This document shows, one piece after another, positions 1-10,100 of a DNA stretch of 49,442 nt; position 1 is the stretch's first letter, and every line of letters starts with the position of its first letter. The notes beneath the pieces were generated by a model that was given only the letters and a program-made list of their open reading frames with translations, did not search any database and was not told where the DNA came from. The stretch covers positions 1 through 49,442 of the forward strand of contig CAMOCC010000012.1 of assembly GCA_946610035.1 (NCBI GenBank), in the 5' to 3' direction. The stretch is from an uncultured Verrucomicrobiota bacterium (lineage in GTDB: Bacteria; Verrucomicrobiota; Kiritimatiellia; RFP12; UBA1067). The position numbers were made by a program, and so were the translations under genes.

Positions 1-73
1 GCCGTCGGAGTTAGATTCCGGCGGAGGATGGGACGGTCATTAGTGACGCATTACTGCCGCGTTTTTCATTCAT

Positions 74-103
74 TTGCACTGCAAAGCGCAATTATGGTAT
101 AAT
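74..103 (+). promoter_or_regulatory. Promoter of the mntA-hepT pair
   Basis: A -35 box TTGCAC (74-79) and a perfect -10 box TATAAT (98-103) are separated by 18 bp, and the -10 is preceded by TGG. The same layout precedes several other genes in this window. Transcription would start near 110, leaving a leader of only about 7-13 nt. Bases 1-73 hold no supportable gene. Confidence 0.7.
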
Positions 104-116
104 ATCTACAACTTAT

Positions 117-413
117 ATGTGCATGCTTGACGAGATTCGCGCGAAACGAGACGAGATATACGCTATCGCGAGGAGACACAAGGCTGAGAAGCTTTGGGTC
201 TTCGGCTCCTGCGCCCGAAAGGAGGAGCGCCCCGACAGCGACATTGATTTTCTCGTGAAGTTTAGTAGCGGGGCATCTTTGTTCGATCAAGGAGCAATTC
301 AGTCAGGATTGTCTTCCATTTTAGGACAGGGCGTAGATGTTGTGGATAGTGATGCGTTGTCGAGGGAACCCTATTTCGCTTATACCGTGAGAAAGGACCT
401 GGTGGCGTTATGA
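117..413 (+). CDS. mntA: MntA-type nucleotidyltransferase antitoxin
   Basis: Minimal nucleotidyltransferase of 98 residues. The family signature GSX10DXD is complete: G30, S31, then D42 and D44 in the stretch PDSDIDFLV, so the metal-binding and catalytic aspartates are present. In characterised MntA/HepT pairs this protein is the antitoxin and AMPylates a tyrosine of the HEPN toxin. The gene overlaps hepT by four bases (ATGA), which implies translational coupling. Two starts are possible, ATG at 117 and ATG at 123. Neither has a Shine-Dalgarno sequence, and the leader is very short. The family call is secure; the toxin-neutralising role rests on the family and on the neighbour. Confidence 0.88.
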   Translation: MCMLDEIRAKRDEIYAIARRHKAEKLWVFGSCARKEERPDSDIDFLVKFSSGASLFDQGAIQSGLSSILGQGVDVVDSDALSREPYFAYTVRKDLVAL

Positions 414-817
414 CGGATATCGAATCGGTGAAGAACGCCCAGCGTCTGCATCATATATTGCAGGCTGTTCAACGTATACATCGGTCGGTGAGCGAGCTGT
501 CGTACGAGATGTTCATGGCAGATGAAGACAAGCAGGGTAATGTAGTCAGGTGTCTGGAGATAATCGGAGAAGCGGCCAACCATGTTTCCGAAGAGATATG
601 CGCCGCCAATCCCGAAATTCCGTGGGCTGCGATTATAGGGATGCGTAACAACCTCATACATGGGTACAACGAGGTGAACTATAGTCTTGTATGGGCGACG
701 GTGCAGAACGACCTGAAAGTGTTGGAAGAAAGAATTCCGCAGATTGTCGGCAGTCTGAACATGCCGCCGGATTTCAAGTTTGATCAATCTGCCGATGAGA
801 ACAACAGCTTTGATTAA
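410..817 (+). CDS. hepT: HepT-type HEPN ribonuclease toxin (DUF86)
   Basis: All-helical HEPN protein of 135 residues, a typical length for HepT. The catalytic RX4-6H motif is R79-N-N-L-I-H84, followed by G-Y86, giving the complete RX4HXY motif. In studied HepT proteins the arginine and histidine form the RNase site of the dimer, and the tyrosine is the residue AMPylated by MntA. All residues needed for toxicity and for its control by modification are therefore present, and the pair looks intact. It starts on the ATGA overlap with mntA and probably depends on coupled translation. The extra tail after about residue 118 is hydrophilic and without a recognised motif. Confidence 0.88.
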   Translation: MTDIESVKNAQRLHHILQAVQRIHRSVSELSYEMFMADEDKQGNVVRCLEIIGEAANHVSEEICAANPEIPWAAIIGMRNNLIHGYNEVNYSLVWATVQNDLKVLEERIPQIVGSLNMPPDFKFDQSADENNSFD

Positions 818-957
818 ACCAATCTCAAACCGAGAACTGCAAATGAAAGGAACTACAATCAGTCACTAACCGGTACATAGGCGGGCAGCCTCCTTCGCCC
901 TGTGGGGCTACGGAGGACGGGTCTGCCGCATAGACAATTTGCGCTGCAAAGCGGTCG

Positions 958-1092
958 CCGTAGGAAATGTAGAGAGTTTCGCGAAGGACGACACTTAGCA
1001 GAGAAAGTGCATAAAGCGCTTCCTCTCTTTGTGTTTCCTTCAAGGCAATCTCTACAGCCTCCTACGGAACACGAAGAGAGGTTTTCTTTTTT
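958..1092 (+). promoter_or_regulatory. Candidate transcription attenuator in the adhesin leader
   Basis: Two competing structures can be drawn. The first is a long hairpin: 958-965 pairs with 1060-1067, 968-975 with 1049-1056, 983-988 with 1036-1041, and 991-994 with 1031-1034. The second is a terminator: 1022-1038 pairs with 1066-1081 and is followed by a T-rich run. Bases 1031-1038 and 1066-1067 belong to both, so forming one disrupts the other. The element ends about 46 nt before the start of the giant secreted protein. I recognise no known riboswitch or T-box signature. An inserted inverted-repeat element is the main alternative. The remainder of the gap (818-957) holds no gene that I can support. 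Confidence 0.5.
1022..1092 (+). terminator. Rho-independent terminator upstream of the adhesin
   Basis: An imperfect stem of about 15 pairs is formed by CCTCTCTTTGTGTTTCC (1022-1038) and GGAACACGAAGAGAGG (1066-1081). It is followed at once by TTTTCTTTTTT (1082-1092). It lies over 200 nt beyond the hepT stop and under 50 nt before the next start codon, so it may serve as a conditional terminator for the downstream gene rather than as the simple end of the toxin operon. Confidence 0.6.
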
Positions 1093-1138
1093 CGTTCCGA
1101 TTGCGAGCAGTAGAACAATCGACAGAAAAGGAACGAAA

Positions 1139-4100
1139 ATGAAGATGAGTGGGGTGATAAAGTTGATATGTGTATTGGCGGCGGCGGTTGCCAGTGCGGT
1201 GGTGCCGGTGGCAGTCCAAGCAGCAGATTCCGCAGCGTGGCTGGATGCAATGTGCGGATCAAGTCCATTGCTACTTCGCAAGGTGAATTGCTTGCGAAGA
1301 CTTGACTCAAATGACGTGCATGGAGGCTGGTCCTCTCAAGACGCAGGTAAAGTTGTTGTAAAATGCACTGGAATAGAACTGTCGGGTCTGTTTACATGGG
1401 AGAACGCATATTCGGCTACTGACGGCGAGAGGGTGGATACATGTTATTTTACGGCGGATGATGGAACTGTGAATCACTTTTCTGTCTTGACTTGCCGTAG
1501 TACGCTTTCACCATACGCTTGGACTTCCGATTCTGACAAAGCGGAGGATGATTTCGATCCAATCGAATTTGTGCGGTCGAGATTCAATGCATCGGAAATG
1601 TCATCAGTCGCTTGGATTGACCGTCTGGTATCTGCCGCCGATGTCGAAATCAGAGAATTGGGCGAGGTCGTCGCTGTTCCGTGGGAAAAGTACTATTTCT
1701 TTCTTATTGACGATCAGCCCGGCGCAAATTGGTCGCATCCCTGCCGGTATGTCTTTTTGTCGGAGGATGGTTCGTCGTTTGCAGTTCTGTACAAGCAGCG
1801 ACCTCCGCGCATTTTTTCTGTCGCAGACAAATCCAGAATATACCTTAAATCGACGAGGACGCAGGATGAAAGCGAAAAGACGGATGCCATCAAGCAGCTT
1901 AATGCAGTCGCGGCGAAAGTCTATTCGTACGCAAACAGTCTCAAGGATGAGAACGATCTCTCCAATTCGACTGGGGACAGATCAAGATCCCATTTTGTCT
2001 TGATTTGCGGCGGTGCCGACCCCGAAAGCAATGGCATTCGCTTCTGGTGTGACACGGCAATGTTATACTCCACGCTAACGCTCAAATACGGTGTTTCAAA
2101 GGACAACATCCATGTTTACATGTCAGACGGCACATCTTCGGACGCAGATGCGAATCTAGGTTCTGACGTTGCACCAGTCTTGGTTTCGTCGCCACTTGAT
2201 CTTGATGGCGACGGATATCCTGATATCGACGGAGCCGCCATCAAGTCGGAAGTCCGTTCTTGTTTCAACTCTCTCAAGAATTCACTTTCTTCTGCAGATC
2301 AGCTGTTTGTGTTCGTTACGAGCCATGGAAGTCCGGACGGAAGCGCCGGCCCCGACAATTACGGCTGCCTTGCTTGGCTCTACGCGGCGGATGGGGGCTC
2401 TTATGGTTCAGATGGCGAGCGTGCCTACTTCTGGGATGAAGACCTTGCAGATTGGACGTCCGGCATGGTATGTCCTGTCGCGTTTGCAATCGAAACATGT
2501 TATTCCGGCGGGTTCATCGATGACATCACACAAACGCCTAAACGTGTGATTGCGACGGCCTGTAACCATTACGAGTCATCGTATGGATATGGTGCTGGAG
2601 GTATGTGGGATAAGGGTGTTGTTGGTTCTACCGGTGCTGTCAACTGCTGGGCGGTTGAATTCATAACGGCTTTACGTGGCTACCAGCCAAAGTCTATAAT
2701 GTATTATGCATATCCGTGGGAGAATGGAGACGAGAAAAATGCCGATTCCAGTGGTGATGGTATCGTCAGTTTCAATGAAGCTCGTACTTATGCCTACAAG
2801 AACGATAAGGCAAGATGCACACTTTTGTCACATACCTCGACATGCGGTAAAGATAACGAAGTAGAGCATCCGCAATATGCTGAATCGACAGGCGGGTTGG
2901 GAGACAATTTCTTTGTGCTAAAGCAATCGACGTCGATTGATCCTCGTTGGTCGTTTTCTTTGACGGATTCCATAGTTGGTGCAGATGGCGGGTGCATATT
3001 GGAAAAGACATTTGGCGCCGACGGGGGAACGTATGATGTGTCGATAACCTGTGACGGCTCATATATGGGTTCTGACGCTATCTTCTTGCCAAATAGAAGC
3101 GTTAGCAACATTTGGCCGGATTGGTTCAATGATGAAATCTTGCTTACTTCATCTTCAAATGTGACAAAATGGAGATTGAAAGTCGCGCCCAACAATTCAA
3201 CCTCGAATAGATATGTTTATGTCACAGTATCGTATAAAGAACTGTCGCAACGAGTCTTAATTTACCAAGAGAAGCAATCTCAGTCAGTTGCGACATATAC
3301 TGTCACATATAAGCCAGGTTCCTATGCAAGTGGATCGACATACACAGCGACAAAAACTAACAACGTTGCCTTGGCCTTGCGAAATGCAACTTACACTCGC
3401 ACTGGTTATACGCATGCGGCCTGGTCAACGAGTAGTGCAGGAACATCAAGGAACTACGGATTTGGCGAGAGTTACACGGCGAATGCGGTTCTGACGCTTT
3501 ATCCATATTGGACGGCAAACACATACACGGTCGCTTATTCGCTGGATGGAGGATCGCATGGGACGACGCATCCATCTTCTGCTACTTACGATACGGCGTT
3601 CTGCGTCTCAGCACCGTCGAAAAGCGGCTATACGTTCACTGGTTGGACGGTGACGAGCGGGTTGAACACGTCCACGGCGAAGTGGGGCACGACGTCTTCT
3701 GCGTCCACTTCTCTGACAAGCTCTTCGACGAAGTGCGCAAACGGCGCAACCGGCAATGTCTATTTCAAGAATCTGAGAGCGACATCGGGCGGTGTCACGC
3801 TATCGGCACAATGGCAATGCAACCACGCCACTACGACTATTCGAAACGTCCGCGCGGCGACATGCACTGAGGCTGGATATACGGGCGACACGGTTTGCAC
3901 CACATGCGGCGCGACCATTTCGAGCGGTTCGACTATCCCCGCGCTCGGACACCAAGAGGGCGAAGGCGTCGTCACGAAGGAGCCTACGACGACCGAGGAA
4001 GGCGTAATGACATACAGTTGCATTCGCTGCGGGGCCGTCATGCGGACCGAGCTGATACCGAGAATTGCAATACAAGTCGGCAAGCCGGTAATCATCGCCT

Positions 4101-7100
4101 CCGGCACTGCGAACTACGTGCAGCTCAGCTGGGATCCCGCCGACAATGCTGTCGGTTACGCCGTATGGCGGGCGACCAGCGCCAGTGGAACGAAGCAGCG
4201 TGTCCAGATTCCTGTTGGAACGGAAAACACCATCAGCTACACCGATGGTGTCGGCACATATGTACAGCGTTGCGTAGCACACGATACTACTGCTACGCCG
4301 GGCGTGGATTACTGGTACTGGATCGCCGCGACGAACGGAACAGTCTCGACATTTAGTGACGCCGTATCCGATTACAGGCACGTGAACTTGTCGCTTTCGA
4401 AGTCCAAGTCGTCCTTTGACTCAGACGGCGGCACGGACTCCCCTACCGTCACTGCAAACACCTCGTGGACGGCGACCAAGACGAAGGACTGGCTCACGCT
4501 GACTAGCGCATCGGCGTCGGGTGGCGGCATGCTTTCGTTCTCCGTCACGGCGAATACGGACGCCTCACCACGCTCCGATACTATCACCGTGACGGCCGGT
4601 GGTTCGACCGCGCATCCCGTCTCTGCGCCATTTTACGTGACGCAGGCGGCGTATGTCGTTCCCACTTTCTCCGTCACTTTCAACGCCAACGGCGGGACAG
4701 GTACGATGGACGCGCAGACATTTCAGGAAGGAGAGCGGAAGAACCTCACGTCATGCGCATTCACGAAGTCAGGCTTCCATTTCGTCGGCTGGGCGGAAAA
4801 TCCCGACGCGACGGAGCCTGAATGGGAGGACGGCGAATCGTTCGCTCCGGCCGATGACGTCACCATGTACGCCGTATGGCGATCTAACAAGCACGCTGTG
4901 GAGTTCCATGCGAACGGCGGCACAGGAACGATGAAGGCGCAGGTCTTCACATGGAACGTGGCAAAGGAAATCTCTGTCTGCGCGTTCACGCGGGAGCATT
5001 ACAACTTTGCCGGATGGGCGCTATCCGAGAATGGGCCTATGGTCTATGCCGATCAACAGCAAATCCAGATAGATGAAGACCTTGACCTATGGGCGGTGTG
5101 GGAGCCGAAGACTTACGCGATCACATTCAACGGCAATGGCGCGACTGGCGGCGCGATGGCGGCGCAGTCGTTCACATTCGGTGTGGCGCAGAATCTCCGC
5201 GCCAATGCGTACCAGAAGACCGGCCACGACTTCAAGGGCTGGGCGACTGAGCAGGGCGGCGCGGTGGCATATGCCGACGGTGCGAGTTTCTCCGCCACGG
5301 CGGACATGACGCTTTACGCCGTTTGGGAAGCGAAAATCTACACGATCACCTTCAACGGCAACGGTGCTACGGGCGGCTCGATGGCGGTGCAGTCGTTCAC
5401 GTACGGCGTAGCGCAGAATCTCCGCGCCAACGTATTTCAGAAGACAGGCCATGATTTCAAGGGGTGGGCGACGGCGCAAGGCGGCACTGTCATATATGCC
5501 GATGGTGGCTCATTCTCTGCTACGAAAGACATGACGCTTTACGCCGTTTGGGAAGCGAAGACCTACACGATCACTTTCAACGGCAACGGTGCTACGGGTG
5601 GCTCGATGGCGGCGCAGTCGTTCACGTACGGCGTAGCGCAGAATCTCCGTGTCAACGTCTTTCAGAAGGCGGGTCACGACTTCAAGGGCTGGGCGACTGA
5701 GCAGGGCGGCATAGTAGCGTATGCTGACGGCGCATCATTCTCAGCCGCGAAGGACATGACGCTCTATGCCGTGTGGGAAGCGAAGACCTATACGATCACC
5801 TTTAACGGCAATGGCGCGACTGGCGGCGCGATGGCGGCGCAGTCGTTCACGTACGGCGTAGCGCAGAATCTCCGCGCCAACGCATATCAGAAGACCGGCC
5901 ACGACTTCAAAGGTTGGGCGACTGAGCAGGGCGGCATAGTAGCGTATGCTGATGGCACATCATTCTCAGCTACGAAGGACATGACGTTCTATGCCGTATG
6001 GGAAGCGAAGACTTACACGATTCGTTTCCTTGCGAACGACGGAACTGATTCTGTGCTCGGGACGCAGCAATTCACATACGGTGTTGAGACGCGGCTTGAA
6101 ACTCCTTATCCTGTGCGGGATGGCTATACGCTCGCCGGATGGTCGGAAAGCGCCAATGGCGGCGTTGCGTATGTCGGCGATGAGACGATCACGTTCGACA
6201 ATGACGTCGATCTCTACGCCGTATGGTCTGCCGGCCTTGGAGGGGCTCTTGCCGGAACAGAGTCGCTTGTGTGGCGAACTGGCGGCGACGCTCCTTGGAC
6301 GGGAGTTGCGCTCGACGGCGAAGATGTCGCGAGGAGCGGCACTGTTCCAGACAGCGCCAACAGCTGGGTCGCTACCGATGTCACAGGTCCTGGCCGCCTG
6401 ACATTCAGATGGAAGGTCTCGAGCGAGTCGTACCGCGATTACCAGATCGACTATCTGTCGTTCTTTGTCGATGGCGAAGAAATGAATTGGATCGGCGGAG
6501 AAGTTGATTGGGAGGCGCAGACTTTTGATCTTGACGAAGGCACGCATACTCTTACATGGACCTATTTCAAAGATGAAGTCGATTCCGACGGCGAGGACTG
6601 CGCATGGCTCGATAGCGTGTTCTTCCTACATCGCTCCGGCGTCTCGTTCGTTGCGTCCGACGCCATTTCCGGCACCTTGCCAGCCGCCATCGAAGGATGG
6701 GAAAACGACGAAGTCGCGCTTCCGTCTGCCGACGGACTCCGCCGTGCGAAACATGAATTTGCCGGATGGACAGACGGCACGACGACGTATTCGCCGGGCG
6801 ACATATACGTGCTTCCGTCTGCCGCCGCGACGCTGTCTGCCGTTTGGACGGCGAAAATTGTCGCCACGCCCGAAATTGTCACACCAACGCATTACATCAG
6901 CGAAATGTCGTCGGCGTCCATCGTTTGTGCGACGCCAGGGGCGACAATCCGGTACGCCCTCGATGGTTCCGACCCGCTCGGCGCGAATGGAATTATCTAT
7001 ACCGGCCCGTTTGCCGTCTCGGGCTGTCCGACGATTCTCGCTGCGGCGACGTTGGACGATTGGTTTGACAGTGCCGTCGCCACTGCAACCGTCTCTCGCG

Positions 7101-10100
7101 TCTGGACTGCGGCGGAAGTAATGAACGCTCCGGAGAGGTTCTTCGATCTTCGCGCAGATGTCCCATGGACTCGCGACTTCGCCGTTTCGCACGATGGCGT
7201 TGCGTCATTGCGCAGCGGCGCGATAGGGAACGATGAATCTACCGCGTTTTCCACCATCGTGTACGGCCCCGGCACGGCATCGTTCTGGTGGAAGGTGACT
7301 AGCGAAATCTTCAAGAACCGCAAGATCGACTATCTATCGTTCCAGGTCGATGGAACGGAGGCTGCCTGGATCGGCGGCGAAAAGGATTGGACGCAATACA
7401 GCGCGAATGTTTCCGGCGATGGTGCGCATACGCTCTCGTGGATATACTCCAAGGACTCCGAGGGAAGCGCGGGTGACGATGCCGGATGGGTGGACGAGTT
7501 CGTCTGGACGCCAGCCGTCTCCGCGTACATAATGGTTGACGCGGGCGACGTTGGCAAGGTGGCTGTCGATCGCGCTTGGCTGGAAGAGAAGTTTCCGGGC
7601 GCCGATCCTTCTGCTTCCGCCGCTGGCCTTGCCGCAAACGGGGAGCCTGTCTGGCAGGCGTACGTCGCAGGCTACGATCCGAACGACCCGAACGCCGACT
7701 TCCGCGCCACGATTCGCATCGTGAATGGTGTTCCCGTTGTCGAGCCGGATCCCGATCTCGGCGACTCGCGCACGTATGTCATCGAGGGCAAGCCAACGCT
7801 TAAAGACGACTGGAGCGAACCAGACGCCGGCAGCCGCTTCTTCCGCATTCGCGTGCTCACGCCTGAAGTTTCCGGTGGCGGCGGCAATGTGTCCGCTTCG
7901 CTCGTGGCGCCAATCGGCGTCACGGCCACAAGAGACCGTGAAGATGGTGTGCTTGTCGAGTGGCAGGCTGTGTCCGGCGCGACATCCTACGAATTGTGGA
8001 AAGGCGAATCGGGTGCGCCGGATCCATCGTCGCTGGTTGGCACGGGTGCGGAAACAAGCCGTCTCGATTCAAAAGCAGCGTCCGGCATTCAAAGCCGGTA
8101 TTGGGTAAGGGCGATAGGGTCTTCGTCCTCCAGTGCCCTCTCTGCACCAGTGGAGGGCATGAAACGCCTTTCCGTTCCGCAGAATCTAAAAGCCATCAGC
8201 AGCGGCGATCCGATGGTTCTTTCGTGGGATGCCGTGATCGGTGCGACTTCATATGAAGTCTTGCGTGCCCAGATCGATGACATATCCAACGCCGAAAAGT
8301 TAGGCGAAACAACCGCGACGTCCTATAGCGATGATTCGCTTTCTCGCGGATTGAAGTATTGGTATTGGGTAAAGCCAATGAATGGAGATACAGAAGGAAG
8401 CGCCTCCACGTCTGCCTCAGGTTGGCGGTTGTTGGAGAAGCCTACAGGAGTGACGGCTTCGCAAGGCACAGAGGCAGCTGGAGTGCGCATTACATGGAAC
8501 GCCGTAGATGGTGCTATGTCGTACAACGTGCTGCGCTCTACTAACGCGAATGATTACACTAAGATCGGAGCAACAGCCACGACTTCATTTCTTGATCCAA
8601 ATCCTGGCATAAGTGGCATTTGGTTCTATGTTGTAGAGGCCGTCGGCAGAGATGTCGGAGCGATTGGTTGCAGCGCGTACGCCAGTGGATATCAAGGCAT
8701 TTATTCTCCGTCTGAAGTTTCTGCCACGCAAGGCGAAGATTTTAGCGCAGTCACAATCACCTGGTCTGCTGTCGATGGAGCAAGCCGATATTCCGTCTGG
8801 CGTAATACATCGTCATCCAGTTCTTCGGCAACGTGTATCAATAGTTATCAAACTGGAACTTCCTATCGCGATACCACGGCATCTGGCGGAACAAACTACT
8901 ACTACTGGGTGAAGTCTCACACGAGCAGAGGTGCTGTGTCGGATTTCAGCGCAAGGGCGCTTGGCTACAATGCAGAAATCGCTTCAATTGTGATAAACGG
9001 TGTTTCTACGCTTTACGGTGTTGGCGCGTCCGGCTGTTATGGCGCAATGGCAAAGACGCAAAGCGGGAAGACGTTGCCATTGCCGACGAGCGCGACATGG
9101 GAACTTGTCACTGTAGGCCGCCTAAATAAGGTGTCTACACCATCTGGGTTTGCCAATGCCGCCATACTTTATAATGACAAATCTGCCGCCACATTTGCAG
9201 TCACTAACGCGACCATCGGCATCGTTAATCCAACCATTAGGGTCTCTTGTACTTGGAATGGTGCAACAAAGTCGGCGACTAAGACAATTGCTTACAAGGC
9301 AGCAAGTTCGTCCGCGCAGTACTCAAATTACATAGTAGGAACTAACGGGTTTGTTGTGCTCGGGTCATATTCAGGAACGTCGACATCGGTCTCGGTGCCG
9401 ACTACATTCAACGGCGGCACGGTCAAGGGTCTGAATGGAACGTTTAACAACACCGTCGTTGTATCCGTGACAATCCCGGCAAACATCGCGGTTATCTCCG
9501 GGGACACATTCGCGAGTTGCACTTCGCTCTCGTCAATCACGGTCAATTCGTCCAATCCAAGTTTCTGTAGTTCCAACGGCATCTTGTTCAACAAGAACAT
9601 GACGACGTTATTGCGATATCCACCGGCTAAAACAGGAGCATCTTACGCCATGCCAGATTCTGTGACATCGCTTGGCGGCAATTCGCTGAGAAATTTGGCG
9701 TACTTGTCATCGCTTTATGTCCCTGCGCGTGTGCCGTCATTTCCGTTTCTTGGCACAACTTCGTTGAGCCAAATATACTTCTTTGGAAATAAGCCTTCTA
9801 CCCCATCTAACATTCAAGGAATAGGAACGTCGAGCGGTACGGTCTATTATCTACAAGGAACTGCTAACTGGGGTGATAGATTCGGAGCTGGCATTCTTTC
9901 TTCGGCTGTGCCTGGTATTCCTACGGCTTTGTGGTCGAATCCGGTGAAATCGCTTGCCATTTCTGGAGTCGGTTCAATCACATCGGGAGGTGGGGCATCA
10001 TTCACAGCCAAAGCGACGTTCCAGTCAGGGCATGCGTACACATATGTCGGAAGCCCACTGGCTTGGTCGATAACATCCGGCTTGGATTACGCATCGATAT

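Noticed and set aside
958-1092. Known T-box or common riboswitch class
   Set aside because: I find no T-box antiterminator bulge sequence and no conserved cores of the common riboswitches, so only a generic attenuator is proposed.
902-1138. Upstream extension of the giant secreted protein
   Set aside because: The extension would place the signal peptide inside the protein and would be translated through the terminator hairpin. The ATG at 1139 has a ribosome site and a signal peptide.
5108-6007. CRISPR-like array
   Set aside because: The periodic units are 225 bp with no short repeat/spacer alternation, and they encode InlB-type domains. No CRISPR array or cas gene is seen anywhere in the window.
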